Shown here piece after piece: positions 1-9,530 of a stretch of DNA of 64,000 nt. The notes below the pieces were generated by a model, which worked only from the letters and a program-made list of their open reading frames with translations, had not been told where the DNA came from and did no database searches. This DNA comes from Lentibacter sp. XHP0401 (lineage in GTDB: Bacteria; Pseudomonadota; Alphaproteobacteria; Rhodobacterales; Rhodobacteraceae). Location of the stretch: the NCBI RefSeq assembly GCF_025751535.1, contig NZ_JAOWLC010000005.1, forward strand, positions 124,001 to 188,000, written 5' to 3'. Every line of letters begins with the position of its first letter. The stretch's first letter is position 1. The translations under genes were made by a program, and so were the position numbers.

Positions 1-32
1 GCACGGCCGTGTCCAAAGACGCCGCCGAATAA
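1..32 (+). CDS. C-terminal tail of an upstream gene (partial)
   Basis: The third frame reads TAVSKDAAE and then TAA at 30-32, an alanine/charged ending usual for a cytoplasmic protein. The acyl-CoA dehydrogenase follows 33 bases later with its own strong ribosome binding site, so an upstream gene in the same direction is likely. Too little remains to name it, and another frame also stops nearby (TAA at 38-40). Confidence 0.35.
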   Translation, partial: TAVSKDAAE

Positions 33-65
33 GCCGATAACAAGACCACTAGGGAGAGAGACCAC

Positions 66-1841
66 ATGCCAACCTACACCGCCCCCGTCAAAGACCTTCA
101 GTTCGTCCTGCACGAAGTTCTCAAAGCCAGCGCCTCCGATATTCCGGGCTACAGCGAGCTTGAGCCCGATTTCACATCTGCCGTGCTGGAAGAAGCAGGC
201 AAAATCTGCTCCGATGTTCTTGCCCCCCTCAATGTGGTTGGCGATAACGAGGGCTGCTCGCTTGAAAATGGGGTGGTCCGCGTGCCGACAGGCTTCAAGG
301 AAGCCTTTGATCAGGTCCGCGAAGGTGGCTGGACAGGTCTGGATATGCCCGAACAATACGGCGGCCAAGGTATGCCCTATGTGCTCGGCACGGCTGTCGG
401 TGAAATGTTCTCGGCCGCCAATCAGGCCTTCACCATGTATCAAGGCCTCACGCACGGCGCGGCCTCGGCCATCCTTGCCCACGGAACAGACGCCCAAAAA
501 GACACTTATCTGCCCAAGATGGTCTCTTGCGAGTGGACCGGCACGATGAACCTGACAGAGCCACACTGCGGAACCGATTTGGGCCTCATGCGCACCAAAG
601 CGGAGCCACAGGACGATGGCAGCTTCAAAATCTCCGGCCAGAAAATCTTTATCTCCTCAGGTGAACACGAGATGGCCGACAACATCATCCACCTGGTCCT
701 CGCCAAAATCCCGGGCGGCCCCGATGGCATCAAAGGTGTGTCGCTCTTCATCGTGCCCAAATTCATAGTCAAGGACGACGGCTCTCTGGGCAATCGTAAC
801 GGCGTGGTTTGCGGCAAGCTCGAAGAAAAGATGGGGATTCACGGCAACTCGACCTGCGTGATGGATTATGACGGTGCCACAGGCTACCTGCTCGGAACCG
901 AGCACAAAGGCATGCGCGCCATGTTCACCATGATGAACGAAGCCCGCATCGGCGTTGGCATGCAAGGCCTCGCCCAAGCCGAAGCCGCTTATCAAAACGC
1001 TGTTTTCTACGCCAAAGACCGCCTTCAAGGCCGCGATGTCACAGGCGTGAAAAACCCCGATGGCCCCGCCGATCCGCTCATCGTGCACCCCGATGTGCGC
1101 CGCATGTTGATGGATCAGAAAAGCTTCGTCGAAGCGGGCCGCGCCTTTATTCTCTGGGGTTCGTCGCTCATTGATGCCGCCCACCGCGCCGATGACAAAG
1201 ACGCCGACGGCCTCATCTCGCTGATGACCCCGGTGGTCAAAGGCTTCCTCACCGATATGGGCTACGCCATGACAGTCGAGGCGCAGCAGGTTTACGGCGG
1301 TCACGGCTACATTGAGGAATGGGGCATGTCGCAGTTTACCCGCGATGCCCGCATCGCCATGATCTACGAGGGCGCCAATGGCGTTCAGGCCCTCGATCTG
1401 GTGGGTCGCAAGCTGGCGCAAGACGGTGGCAAACATGTCATGGCCTTCTTTGATATGGTCAAATCCTTCTGCGCCGAGCAAAAAGATGTCAAAGGCATGG
1501 AGCCCTTTGTCGAGCCGCTCAAGAAAGCATCGAAGGACCTTCAGGCAGCAGGCATGTTCTTCATGCAAAACGGCATGAAGAACCCCAACGCAGCACTGGC
1601 TGGCTCAACCGACTTCATGCACATGATGGGCCATGTCTGCCTTGGCCTCATGTGGGCCCGCATGGCGCGCGCCTCGCTTGATGCCCTCGCCGCAGGTGCC
1701 TCTGACGCAGCGTTTTACGAGACCAAACTGGCAACAGGCCGCTACTATATGGCACGCCGCCTGCCCGCCACAGCCTTGCACCTTGCAAGAATCGAAAGCG
1801 GAGCAGATCCTGTCATGGCACTGAGCGAGGACCAGTTTTAA
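66..1841 (+). CDS. Acyl-CoA dehydrogenase with C-terminal extension (FadE/DmdC type)
   Basis: Flavoprotein expected to introduce the 2,3-trans double bond into an acyl-CoA, passing electrons to ETF. At 591 aa it belongs to the long subfamily with an extra C-terminal domain rather than the 380-aa classical one. Visible are the middle-domain motif [13 protein letters not shown] (about residue 158), the segment [30 protein letters not shown] (about 410-440, shown here only as a landmark) and the NGVQALDL stretch after it. The start is supported by AGGGAGAGAG just upstream. It heads a run of acyl-CoA oxidation genes. The same subfamily includes DmdC, the methylmercaptopropionyl-CoA dehydrogenase of DMSP demethylation in roseobacters; sequence alone does not separate DmdC from a general FadE. 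Confidence 0.9.
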   Translation: MPTYTAPVKDLQFVLHEVLKASASDIPGYSELEPDFTSAVLEEAGKICSDVLAPLNVVGDNEGCSLENGVVRVPTGFKEAFDQVREGGWTGLDMPEQYGGQGMPYVLGTAVGEMFSAANQAFTMYQGLTHGAASAILAHGTDAQKDTYLPKMVSCEWTGTMNLTEPHCGTDLGLMRTKAEPQDDGSFKISGQKIFISSGEHEMADNIIHLVLAKIPGGPDGIKGVSLFIVPKFIVKDDGSLGNRNGVVCGKLEEKMGIHGNSTCVMDYDGATGYLLGTEHKGMRAMFTMMNEARIGVGMQGLAQAEAAYQNAVFYAKDRLQGRDVTGVKNPDGPADPLIVHPDVRRMLMDQKSFVEAGRAFILWGSSLIDAAHRADDKDADGLISLMTPVVKGFLTDMGYAMTVEAQQVYGGHGYIEEWGMSQFTRDARIAMIYEGANGVQALDLVGRKLAQDGGKHVMAFFDMVKSFCAEQKDVKGMEPFVEPLKKASKDLQAAGMFFMQNGMKNPNAALAGSTDFMHMMGHVCLGLMWARMARASLDALAAGASDAAFYETKLATGRYYMARRLPATALHLARIESGADPVMALSEDQF

Positions 1842-1855
1842 GCACCGAGGAACCG

Positions 1856-2071
1856 ATGAACAGCCTGCGAGAACTTGTCCTGATCCTGTCCTGCTTTACA
1901 TGGCTTGGCGCAGCGATCTACATGGCCCTTGGCGTCGTCTCTCTTGAGGTCGCCAAAGGCACAGAGGCCGCCGAACACGCAGGCATGGGCAAAAGCCCCT
2001 ACTTGTTCTTCGCAGGCCTCGCGCTGTTCATCCTCACTTCGCTACTCTGGAAAAACAAGAAAGACGCCTGA
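1856..2071 (+). CDS. Small membrane protein, two predicted helices
   Basis: A 71-aa protein with two hydrophobic stretches (about residues 5-27 and 49-64) joined by a polar loop and ending in a basic tail (WKNKKDA), suggesting a two-helix inner-membrane protein. It begins 14 bases after the acyl-CoA dehydrogenase with a GAGGAACCG ribosome binding site and its stop codon overlaps the next start (TGATG). No family is recognised. Its position points to co-translation with the acyl-CoA dehydrogenases. Confidence 0.6.
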   Translation: MNSLRELVLILSCFTWLGAAIYMALGVVSLEVAKGTEAAEHAGMGKSPYLFFAGLALFILTSLLWKNKKDA

Positions 2072-2283
2072 TGCCCAAACGCTTCCGCCTCACCCGCCGC
2101 TTCCCTGCCGCCATGACAGAAGACGGTTACCGCAGGCTCAAGAAGTTCGCACAAGAGGCGGGGCTTGATGAGGGCGAGGCGCTTTCATTCCTGTTCGAGA
2201 ACTTTGAAAGCGTGATGAACCACGAAAACCTGACAGCCCGCCTCAGGCTCTTCAATTCCGAGCTTGATGCGCGCAAACGCTAA
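2071..2283 (+). CDS. Small charged hypothetical protein
   Basis: A 70-aa basic, helical protein with no membrane segment. The N-terminus (MPKRFRLTRRF) is very basic, followed by a helix-turn-helix-sized segment (YRRLKKFAQEAGLDEGEALSFL, residues about 19-40) and an acidic/aromatic middle. It could be a small ribbon-helix-helix or HTH-like regulator, but I see no diagnostic motif. The ATG overlaps the previous stop by one base, implying translational coupling, and the second acyl-CoA dehydrogenase follows after 24 bases. Confidence 0.55.
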   Translation: MPKRFRLTRRFPAAMTEDGYRRLKKFAQEAGLDEGEALSFLFENFESVMNHENLTARLRLFNSELDARKR

Positions 2284-2307
2284 ATTCTTCTGGGGAGGAG
2301 ACACGAT

Positions 2308-3447
2308 ATGGCTTCCGCATGGATGACCGAAGAACACCAAATGATCGCCGACATGACGCAGAAGTTCATCACCGAGGAATGGATGCCTCAGTATGACAAA
2401 TGGCGCAAACAGGGAGAGATGGACCGCTCCACATGGCAGCAAGCCGGTGAACTTGGCCTGCTCTGTCCGTCGATCCCCGAAGAATACGGCGGCGCTGGCG
2501 GCGATTTCGGCCATGAAGCCGCCATTCTCATCGAGGCTTCCCGCGCCAATCTGGCAAGCTGGGGCAATGGCATTCACTCGGGCATCGTCGCGCATTACAT
2601 CCTTGCCTATGGCTCTGAAGAGCAAAAAAAGCGCTGGCTGCCCAAAATGGTCTCGGGCGAAATGGTCGGCGCACTGGCCATGACCGAGCCGTCAGGCGGC
2701 TCCGATGTGCAAGGCCTCAAAACCCGCGCCATCAAAGACGGCAACGCCTACCGCCTCACAGGCTCCAAGACGTTCATAACCAACGGCCAACACGCCGATC
2801 TCATCATCGTCGCGGCCAAGACCGACCCCAAGGAAGGGTCCAAAGGCACCTCGCTGATTGTGGTCGAAACCGCGAAAGCGGAAGGCTTCAAACGCGGCCG
2901 TAATCTTGAAAAAGTCGGCTGCCACGCCGCCGACACCTCCGAGCTCTTCTTTGACAATGTCGAAATCCCGCCCGAAAACCTGCTCGGCGGCGAAGAGGGG
3001 CAAGGCTTCTACCAGATGATGAAACAGCTCCCCCAGGAGCGCCTCATCATCGGCTGCGGCGCGGTCGGTGCCATGCAGGGCGCGGTCGAACGCACCATTG
3101 AATACTGCAAAGAGCGTGAGGCCTTCGGCGGCCCGATCATGCAGTTCCAGAACACCCGCTTCAAGCTGGCCGAGTGCAAAACCAAACTCACAGTCGCCCG
3201 CGCCTTCCTCGATGACTGCATGGTCGAGCACCTGCGCGGCGAACTTACCGTCGAAAAAGCCGCCATGGCCAAATACTGGCTCACCGACACCCAAGGCGAA
3301 GTGCTTGACGAATGCGTCCAGCTCTTCGGCGGTTACGGCTTTATGATGGAATACCCCGTCGCCGAAATGTGGGCCGACGCCCGCGTGCAGCGCATATACG
3401 GCGGAACCAATGAAATCATGAAAGAGTTGATCTCCAGAACCCTCTAG
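2308..3447 (+). CDS. Acyl-CoA dehydrogenase (classical 380-aa type)
   Basis: A 379-aa ETF-linked flavoprotein of standard family length. Diagnostic stretches are [18 protein letters not shown] (about residues 122-139, FAD/substrate binding), [12 protein letters not shown] (about 154), the hinge [36 protein letters not shown] (about 270-289) and the C-terminal [23 protein letters not shown], followed by [16 protein letters not shown]. The start has GGGGAGGAG upstream. With the longer dehydrogenase at 66-1841, the operon carries two of these enzymes, presumably with different chain-length or branched-chain preference. Confidence 0.93.
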   Translation: MASAWMTEEHQMIADMTQKFITEEWMPQYDKWRKQGEMDRSTWQQAGELGLLCPSIPEEYGGAGGDFGHEAAILIEASRANLASWGNGIHSGIVAHYILAYGSEEQKKRWLPKMVSGEMVGALAMTEPSGGSDVQGLKTRAIKDGNAYRLTGSKTFITNGQHADLIIVAAKTDPKEGSKGTSLIVVETAKAEGFKRGRNLEKVGCHAADTSELFFDNVEIPPENLLGGEEGQGFYQMMKQLPQERLIIGCGAVGAMQGAVERTIEYCKEREAFGGPIMQFQNTRFKLAECKTKLTVARAFLDDCMVEHLRGELTVEKAAMAKYWLTDTQGEVLDECVQLFGGYGFMMEYPVAEMWADARVQRIYGGTNEIMKELISRTL

Positions 3448-3457
3448 GCTCTTTTTT

Positions 3458-3510
3458 ATTGCCACAAATATCCTGCGGGGGTCCGGGGGTGCACCCCCCC
3501 CCGGCCGCCA
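3458..3510 (+). repeat. GC-rich end-of-transcript repeat, copy 1
   Basis: Contains CAAATATCCTGCGGGGGTCC followed by a G5/C-run hairpin (CCGGGGG, then CCCCCGG). The same consensus (AAATATC-TGGGGGT then a C/G-run stem) recurs at 12199, 17341 and, inverted, at 20755. All four sit directly after stop codons, so a terminator or 3'-end stabiliser is likely. Confidence 0.7.
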
Positions 3511-3528
3511 GCCACAAAGGAACAAGAC

Positions 3529-4161
3529 ATGACACTCAAACTCCACTGCTTCGGCGAGTCAGGCAACGCCTACAAAGCCGCCCTTGCCCTCGAATTGTCA
3601 GGCCTGGAATGGGAGCCCGTTTACGTCGACTTTTTCGGCGGCGAAGCCCGATCGCCCGAGTATCGCGAAAAAAATGTCATGGGCGAAGCGCCCTTGCTTG
3701 TGGATGGTGATTTTCGCCTCACCCAGTCAGGCGCTATCCAGCAATACATTACGGATAAATCAGGCAAATTCGGCGGCGCGCCGGAGGACAAATACGAAGT
3801 CCTCCGCTGGGTGCTCTGGGACAATCACAAAATGTCCTCGCAAGCCGGCGTCACCCGTTTCCTGATGAATTTTCTCCCCGAAGAAAAACGCCCCCAAGAG
3901 GTCATCGCCTTCCTCCAAGGCCGCCTCAAAGCCGCCTACGCAACCCTTGATACACATCTTGAGGGCCGCAACTATATCGTCGGCGACAGCCTCACAAACG
4001 CCGATATCTCCAACTGCGGCTATCTGTTTTACCCGGAACCTTTCGGGTTCACCCGCACCGACTGGCCCAACATCGACCGTTGGCTGAGCAACATCCAGGA
4101 CACCAACGGCTGGAAAGCCCCCTATGACCTTATGCCCGGCAGCCCCGCTGACCGCGCCTAA
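3529..4161 (+). CDS. Glutathione S-transferase family protein
   Basis: A 210-aa two-domain GST of usual length. The N-terminal thioredoxin-like domain (about residues 1-80) has the GESGNAYKAALAL start of helix 1, the cis-Pro region GEAPLLVDGD and the glutathione-binding TQSGAIQQYI. The helical C-terminal domain carries the GDSLTNADIS N-capping motif (about 152). The start has AAAGGAACA upstream. It lies between the repeat and the thiolase gene on the same strand. The physiological substrate is unknown; in this context it may conjugate reactive acyl or aldehyde products, which is inference. Confidence 0.88.
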   Translation: MTLKLHCFGESGNAYKAALALELSGLEWEPVYVDFFGGEARSPEYREKNVMGEAPLLVDGDFRLTQSGAIQQYITDKSGKFGGAPEDKYEVLRWVLWDNHKMSSQAGVTRFLMNFLPEEKRPQEVIAFLQGRLKAAYATLDTHLEGRNYIVGDSLTNADISNCGYLFYPEPFGFTRTDWPNIDRWLSNIQDTNGWKAPYDLMPGSPADRA

Positions 4162-4191
4162 CCCTCTCATCCGAACGTAAGGAGACACACC

Positions 4192-5403
4192 ATGACCGAA
4201 GCCTATATCTACGACGCTGTGCGCACACCGCGCGGCAAGGGCCGCAAAGACGGCGCCCTGCACGAAGTCACAGCCGCGCGGCTCTCCGCCGTGGCGCTCA
4301 ATGCGCTCAAAGAGCGCAACAACCTCGAAGGCCACGCCGTCGAAGATGTGATCTGGGGCAATGTCACACAGGTCGCCGAGCAAGGCGCATGTCTTGCTCG
4401 CACAGCCGTTCTGGCCTCCGATCTCGATGAAAGCATCCCGGGCCTCTCCATCAACCGCTTCTGCGCCTCGGGCCTTGAGGCCGTCAACGTGGCCGCCAAC
4501 CAGGTCCGCGGCGGCGCGGGCAACGGCTATATCGCAGGCGGCGTCGAGTGCATGTCGCGCGTGCCCATGGGCTCTGACGGCGGCGCCATCGCCGTTGATC
4601 CAAGCATCGCGATCGACAACTACTTCGTGCCACAAGGCATCTCCGCCGACATTATCGCAACCAAATACGGCTTCACCCGCGACATGGCCGATGCCATGGC
4701 CGTCGAAAGCCAGCGCCGCGCCAAAGCGGCTTGGGATGCGGGGCACTTCTCGCGCTCCATCGTGCCTGTGTATGATGTAAACGGTCTGCCTATCCTGACT
4801 CATGATGAATACATGCGCCCCGAAACCGATATGCAAAGCCTCGGCGCTCTGAACCCCTCGTTCAAGCAAATGGGCGAGGTCATGCCCGGCTTTGATAAAA
4901 TCGCGATCCTCAAATATCCGGAGCTTGAACGCGTGAACCACATTCACCATGCAGGCAACTCGTCAGGCATCGTTGATGGCGCATCAGCCGTGCTCATCGG
5001 CAACAAGGAACTGGGCGAGCAGCTCGGCCTCAAGCCCCGCGCGCGCATCCGCGCCACCGCCAAAATCGGCACAGACCCGACAATCATGCTCACAGGCCCC
5101 GTGCCCGTGACCGAAAAAATCATGCGCGACAGCGGTATGCAGGTGAGCGACATCGACCTCTTTGAAGTCAACGAAGCCTTCGCCTCGGTCGTCATGCGCT
5201 TTGAGCAGGCCTTCAACGTCGATCACGACAAGGTCAACGTCAACGGTGGCTCGATCGCGATGGGCCACCCGCTCGGCGCAACCGGCGCAATGATCATCGG
5301 CGCATTGCTCGACGAGCTTGAACGCAGCGACAAAGAGCTTGGCCTTGCCACGCTCTGCATCGGCTCGGGTATGGGCGCCGCCACAATCATCGAACGCGTG
5401 TAA
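4192..5403 (+). CDS. fadA: Acetyl-CoA acyltransferase (thiolase)
   Basis: A 403-aa thiolase that cleaves 3-oxoacyl-CoA with CoA to acetyl-CoA and a shortened acyl-CoA. The nucleophilic Cys is Cys91 in [11 protein letters not shown]. The C-terminal active-site blocks are [24 protein letters not shown] (catalytic His) and CIGSGMGAA (second Cys), all intact. The ribosome binding site is AAGGAGA. The FadB-type partner starts 23 bases downstream, as expected for a beta-oxidation fadA-fadB pair, here in thiolase-first order. Confidence 0.94.
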   Translation: MTEAYIYDAVRTPRGKGRKDGALHEVTAARLSAVALNALKERNNLEGHAVEDVIWGNVTQVAEQGACLARTAVLASDLDESIPGLSINRFCASGLEAVNVAANQVRGGAGNGYIAGGVECMSRVPMGSDGGAIAVDPSIAIDNYFVPQGISADIIATKYGFTRDMADAMAVESQRRAKAAWDAGHFSRSIVPVYDVNGLPILTHDEYMRPETDMQSLGALNPSFKQMGEVMPGFDKIAILKYPELERVNHIHHAGNSSGIVDGASAVLIGNKELGEQLGLKPRARIRATAKIGTDPTIMLTGPVPVTEKIMRDSGMQVSDIDLFEVNEAFASVVMRFEQAFNVDHDKVNVNGGSIAMGHPLGATGAMIIGALLDELERSDKELGLATLCIGSGMGAATIIERV

Positions 5404-5426
5404 GCGACTACGACAGGATAAAAAAC

Positions 5427-7625
5427 ATGACCGATTTCACACTGAATAAAGACGCCGAAGGCATCGCCACAATCACATGGGATACCGAAGGCAAGTCCAT
5501 GAACGTGATGAGCATTCAGGGCTTCTCCGACCTCTCCGATATGGTTGATGATGCACTGGCCGACGACGCCGTCAAAGGCATTATCATCACCTCGGGCAAA
5601 GAGGGTTCTTTTGCCGGCGGGATGGACCTTAACGTCATCGCCAAAATGAAAGACGATGCAGGCGACGACCCCGCAAAAGGCCTCTTCGACGGCGTCATGA
5701 ACATGCACGCCGTCCTGCGCAAGATCGAGCGCGCAGGCATGGACCCGAAAACAAACAAAGGCGGCAAACCCATCGCTTGCGTCATGCCGGGCACAGCACT
5801 TGGCATCGGCTTTGAAATTCCGCTGTCTTGCCACCGCACATTCGTCGCCAACAACCCGAAGGCAAAGATCGGCCTGCCCGAAATCATGGTTGGCATCTTC
5901 CCGGGCGCTGGCGGCACAACCCGCCTTGTGCGCAAGCTCGGCGCAATGGCAGCCGCGCCGTTCCTGCTGCAAGGCAAGCTCTCTGATCCCGCAAAAGCCA
6001 AGCAAGCCGGCCTCATCGACGAGGTCTCCGATGACCCCATGGCAGACGCCCGCGCATGGGTGCTTTCAGAGCCGAACATCGTCAAACCATGGGATGAAAA
6101 GGGCTACAAAATGCCCGGCGGCGCACCCTATCACCCCGCAGGCTTCATGACTTTCCTTGGCGCCTCTGTCATGGTGCACTCGGAAACCCAAGGCGCATTC
6201 CCTGCCGCCAAAGCGCTGCTCTCCGCTGTTTACGAAGGCGCGCTCGTGCCGTTTGATACAGCACTCAAAATCGAGACACGCTGGTTTGTTCACACCCTGC
6301 TCAACCCAAGTTCAAGCGCCATGATCCGCTCGCTTTTCATCAACAAGGAAGCGCTCGAAAAAGGCGCTGTCCGCCCCGCCGATGTGCCTGATCAGAAGGT
6401 CAGGAAAATAGGTGTCCTCGGTGCGGGTATGATGGGTGCAGGTATCGCTCTTGTCTCCGCGCAAGCGGGTATGGAAGTTGTGTTGATCGACCGTGACCAA
6501 GCCGCAGCCGACAAGGGCAAAGCCTACACCGCCACCTACATGGACAAAGGCATCGCCCGCAAAAAGGCGACCCCTGAAAAGAAAGAAGAGATGCTCGCAC
6601 GCATCACGGCCACGCCTGATCTCGATGCGCTTAAAGGCTGCGACCTTATCATCGAGGCGGTGTTCGAAGACCCCGCCGTAAAAGCCGAGATGACCAAGAA
6701 GGTCGAAGCCGTCATCCCCGAGGATTGCATCTTCGCCTCCAACACCTCGACCTTGCCGATCACCGATCTGGCCAAAGCAAGCGCGCGCCCCGAGCAGTTC
6801 ATCGGCATTCACTTCTTCTCGCCCGTCGAGAAAATGTTGCTGGTTGAAATCATCAAGGGCGAAAAGACAGGCGACCGTGCCGTCGCCAAAGCGCTCGACT
6901 ATGTGCGCCAGATCCGCAAAACACCCATCGTCGTCAACGATGCGCGCTTCTTCTACTGCAACCGCTGCATCATTCCCTACATCAATGAAGGCCTGCGCAT
7001 GATCACCGAAGGGGTCTCCCCCTCGCTCATCGACAACGCTGCGCGCCAGCTTGGCTTCCCGGTCGGACCATTGCAGCTCAACGATGAAACCTCGATTGAT
7101 CTGGGCGCCAAGATCGCCCGCGCCACCAAAGCGGCCATGGGCGATGACTACCCCGATAGCCCCGGCGATGATCTCATCTTCTGGATGGAAGCCGAAGGCC
7201 GCTTGGGCCGTAAAGCCAACGCAGGCTTCTATGAGTATGACGACAAGGGCAAGCGCACAGGCTTCTGGCCGGGCTTGGGCGAGAAATACCCCCTCGCCGA
7301 AGACCAGCCCGACCTCATCGAAGTGCAAGAGCGCCTGATGTTCTCACAAGTGCTCGAAGCCGTCCGCGCGCTCGAAGAAGGCGTTGTCATGGATATCCGC
7401 GAAGCTGATGTCGGCGCAATCCTGGCCTGGGGCTTTGCGCCATGGTCGGGCGGCCCGCTCTCATGGCTCGACATGATCGGCACACCCTATGCCGCCGAGC
7501 GCACAGCCGCGCTCGCCGCCAAATATGGCACGCGTTTTGAAACGCCCGCGCTGCTTAAGGAAATGGGCGACAAAGGCCAAAGCTTCTACACACGCTTTGC
7601 GCCCGAGGCCGAAAAAGCCGCCTGA
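5427..7625 (+). CDS. fadB: 3-hydroxyacyl-CoA dehydrogenase / enoyl-CoA hydratase (FadB/FadJ type)
   Basis: A 732-aa bifunctional beta-oxidation enzyme. The N-terminal crotonase domain has the oxyanion-hole region [14 protein letters not shown] (about residue 62) and the [19 protein letters not shown] block with the catalytic acidic residues (about 150). The NAD-binding domain starts at [16 protein letters not shown] (about 329). The HAD signature [18 protein letters not shown] follows, then the C-terminal 3HCDH domain. A perfect hairpin terminator follows the stop, ending the beta-oxidation transcription unit. Confidence 0.95.
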   Translation: MTDFTLNKDAEGIATITWDTEGKSMNVMSIQGFSDLSDMVDDALADDAVKGIIITSGKEGSFAGGMDLNVIAKMKDDAGDDPAKGLFDGVMNMHAVLRKIERAGMDPKTNKGGKPIACVMPGTALGIGFEIPLSCHRTFVANNPKAKIGLPEIMVGIFPGAGGTTRLVRKLGAMAAAPFLLQGKLSDPAKAKQAGLIDEVSDDPMADARAWVLSEPNIVKPWDEKGYKMPGGAPYHPAGFMTFLGASVMVHSETQGAFPAAKALLSAVYEGALVPFDTALKIETRWFVHTLLNPSSSAMIRSLFINKEALEKGAVRPADVPDQKVRKIGVLGAGMMGAGIALVSAQAGMEVVLIDRDQAAADKGKAYTATYMDKGIARKKATPEKKEEMLARITATPDLDALKGCDLIIEAVFEDPAVKAEMTKKVEAVIPEDCIFASNTSTLPITDLAKASARPEQFIGIHFFSPVEKMLLVEIIKGEKTGDRAVAKALDYVRQIRKTPIVVNDARFFYCNRCIIPYINEGLRMITEGVSPSLIDNAARQLGFPVGPLQLNDETSIDLGAKIARATKAAMGDDYPDSPGDDLIFWMEAEGRLGRKANAGFYEYDDKGKRTGFWPGLGEKYPLAEDQPDLIEVQERLMFSQVLEAVRALEEGVVMDIREADVGAILAWGFAPWSGGPLSWLDMIGTPYAAERTAALAAKYGTRFETPALLKEMGDKGQSFYTRFAPEAEKAA

Positions 7626-7646
7626 GGCAAGTAACCCTAAAAAACG

Positions 7647-7680
7647 AAAGGGTGCGCTTTGCGGCGCACCCTTTCTTCTG
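7647..7680 (+). terminator. Rho-independent terminator after the fadAB block
   Basis: A perfect 11-bp stem (AAAGGGTGCGC at 7647-7657 pairing with GCGCACCCTTT at 7664-7674) closes a TTTGCG loop and runs into TTTCTTCTG. It begins 21 bases after the fadB stop. Confidence 0.88.
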
Positions 7681-8000
7681 TTTCCGGCGGTCTTCCCACG
7701 CATGACTCTTGCAAGTCGGGGATTGGTACACGAGGCAACCGACCAGAAACAGATATCTGCCGAATGCCGCGAACCTCATGGGAAAGCGCCCTCCAAGCGC
7801 TTGTTGTCATCAGGCCCGACGCGCTCTCTCTTCGCTCAGACCTGCTTCCCCAAGTGTTCGACTGCTGGCAGACAGCCTTGTTCAGCAAGTCAAATTTGGG
7901 CTTAAAAATAGCCCGCTATGAGGCCGAATTAAGGCAAGTTTTAGGCACTGTTTCCACAGGCCAAACAATCCTGCTTTTTTCGGATCATTGCTGCAGAACG
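7681..8000. other. Intergenic stretch with no recognised gene
   Basis: About 320 bases between two convergent terminators. Short open frames exist on both strands, but none has a convincing start, composition or family. There is a small GGGCT-7-AGCCC hairpin near 7900-7916. I looked for a tRNA cloverleaf and found none. A decayed gene or small RNA cannot be excluded. Confidence 0.4.
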
Positions 8001-8030
8001 CAAAACGCCCCCGAAATTACGGAGGCGCTT
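8001..8030 (-). terminator. Terminator of the minus-strand Hint gene
   Basis: Read on the minus strand, CGCCTCCG (8027-8020), loop TAATTT, CGGGGGCG (8013-8006, one G-T wobble) runs into TTTTG. It lies 22 bases beyond the stop of the Hint-domain gene. Confidence 0.75.
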
Positions 8031-8051
8031 GGGGGCCATATCAAAGCACAC

Positions 8052-8684
8052 TCAAGCGTAGGCGTATCCATCCTGCACAAGCTGCGCCGCAAAAAGCTCG
8101 GGCAGAATACTGTAAGGCCCCTGCCCCTGCGCTTTGCCGCTGGCATAATCCAGAAGATCGCCCCCCGCCGGGCAAAACAGCAGCGCACCCTGTTCGGCAA
8201 AAACAACCTGCGCACTATCAAAGTGAAGCGTAACAACGGTCATATCATCCTGCGGAAACACCCGCTCGATCCCGTGTGCCCCGTCCAGTGTTCCGGCAAG
8301 GATAAGCGCAAACGGGTCACCCAGCGTTTTCTCTGCCGCATCGCTTTCCAGCATCACGCCCTGACGCGGCAAAAGGGTCATCGCAGCCTCATTCTCCAAC
8401 ACGCCCGCAGGAACCAGCAGCGGCCAGAAGGCTGTAGGGCAAGACCCCGCCCCGCTCCAGAGCGGCGTGCGGCTGATCCGTTTCACAGGCTGTAGCCCCG
8501 CATCAAATGTCAGAACCATGTCGCCCTCTTGCAGCGAGTTCACATCGCGCCAGCCAAGCGCCGTCGCCACTTTCGTTCCCGAGACGAGGCCCGACATAAC
8601 ACCCGTTTTGGTGCCGTTGCCGCCTTCTGCGCCGTCTGGTGCACGATAAGTTTTCTGACGCTTTGCGCCCTTCCATCCAAACAT
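8052..8684 (-). CDS. Small Hint-domain protein lacking the nucleophilic Cys
   Basis: A 210-aa protein from the ATG at 8684 (MFGWKGAKRQ); the frame stays open upstream to 8828, but that N-terminus looks non-coding. From about residue 33 it resembles the bacterial Hint_2 (hedgehog/intein) fold: SGTKVATALGWRDVNSLQEG followed by DMVLTFDAGLQPVKRI matches the usual pattern in which a Cys-Phe-x-x-Gly-Thr precedes the strand and PVE-L-GD. Aligning on G-W-R-D-V places Gly where the splicing/cleavage Cys would be. A role in autoprocessing is therefore doubtful. It shares the fold with the two Hint proteins at 25333-27984. No signal peptide is visible. Function unknown. Confidence 0.7.
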   Translation of the reverse strand: MFGWKGAKRQKTYRAPDGAEGGNGTKTGVMSGLVSGTKVATALGWRDVNSLQEGDMVLTFDAGLQPVKRISRTPLWSGAGSCPTAFWPLLVPAGVLENEAAMTLLPRQGVMLESDAAEKTLGDPFALILAGTLDGAHGIERVFPQDDMTVVTLHFDSAQVVFAEQGALLFCPAGGDLLDYASGKAQGQGPYSILPELFAAQLVQDGYAYA

Positions 8685-8873
8685 TTCTTCGTCCCCAGGC
8701 TTTTCTCTATCCGCTGGCAGGCGGCCTATCGTTGGCAGTGAACCTATAAAAAGTGATTCCCTTGCAAGTTGTGGGGCAGGTTTGCGGCCACTTCTGGGCA
8801 TTGTCGCCACACCGGCAACAGACCGCACCCACAGCCGGGACTATTCACAATTCAGGCAGAATAGTTAGGCAAC

Positions 8874-9521
8874 TCAGTCGAAACTGTAGTTAAACTTTTC
8901 GATATCTTCCGCGCAGGTTTCGGCCACAGCCTTTGTATCTTGCGCGTTGTAATAACTGCGATAGTCGCGCCGGCGCGCGCTCTCGTTCACCCATGGCATA
9001 TCAAGCTCAAAGCCCAAATGTTCAGCAAGTGGCGCCGCATCTTGGGCAAAATGCTCCAGCCTGATGTAAAGCGCCTCATGCGCGCTCCCGTCACTTGCCC
9101 GCATATAGCTTGCGTAAGGGTGCAACTTCACCGGCCCCCACACCGCAGGCGCGCGCAGAAACTCGCTAAAGCCAAGCGTCTTCGCCGTAGCCACCGCCGG
9201 ATGATCAAAGCTCTGCTCCTTGAGCCAGTGATAATAACTCACCATCCTGTCCCAAGGGTTGCGCACCAGCGTAAAACGCAGCATTCCCTGCATTTCCTCA
9301 CGGCTCACCAGCCCCTCAATGTCGGCAAGCGTTGAATGTTTCCAAAGCCGCCCGCGTGCCTCGGCCTTTTTCAACTTCCTGCGCTGCTTAAGTGCTTTCG
9401 GCGTATCGCCCAGTATCAGATCGTCGCCCATCATCCGCGCTTCCAGCGCAAGAGCAAGCGAGGTTCCTCCCGTCTTGGGAATATGCACAAAAATATAGGA
9501 GCGCCCGCGCGAAATGATCAT
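8874..9521 (-). CDS. Sulfotransferase family 2 protein
   Basis: A 215-aa PAPS-dependent sulfotransferase-like protein. The 5'-phosphosulfate loop FVHIPKTGGTSLALAL (about residues 11-26) and the 3'-phosphate motif LVRNPWDRMVSYYHW (about 84-98) are both complete. No membrane anchor is seen, which suggests a cytoplasmic enzyme acting on a polysaccharide precursor or small metabolite. It lies 9 bases from the end of the EamA exporter gene and may be co-transcribed with it. The acceptor cannot be told from the sequence. Confidence 0.85.
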   Translation of the reverse strand: MIISRGRSYIFVHIPKTGGTSLALALEARMMGDDLILGDTPKALKQRRKLKKAEARGRLWKHSTLADIEGLVSREEMQGMLRFTLVRNPWDRMVSYYHWLKEQSFDHPAVATAKTLGFSEFLRAPAVWGPVKLHPYASYMRASDGSAHEALYIRLEHFAQDAAPLAEHLGFELDMPWVNESARRRDYRSYYNAQDTKAVAETCAEDIEKFNYSFD

Positions 9522-9530
9522 GCCTTCAAG

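Noticed and set aside
657-1568. Long minus-strand open frames inside the acyl-CoA dehydrogenase genes (also 2692-3546, 3760-4950, 6312-7328)
   Set aside because: These are rich in His/Ala/Gly/Val, as expected from the antisense of GC-rich third positions, have no family resemblance and lie wholly within clear genes on the other strand.
7681-8000. tRNA or tmRNA gene in the fadB/Hint spacer
   Set aside because: No cloverleaf, T-loop or tag-peptide reading frame could be built; the hairpins there are two terminators and one small stem.
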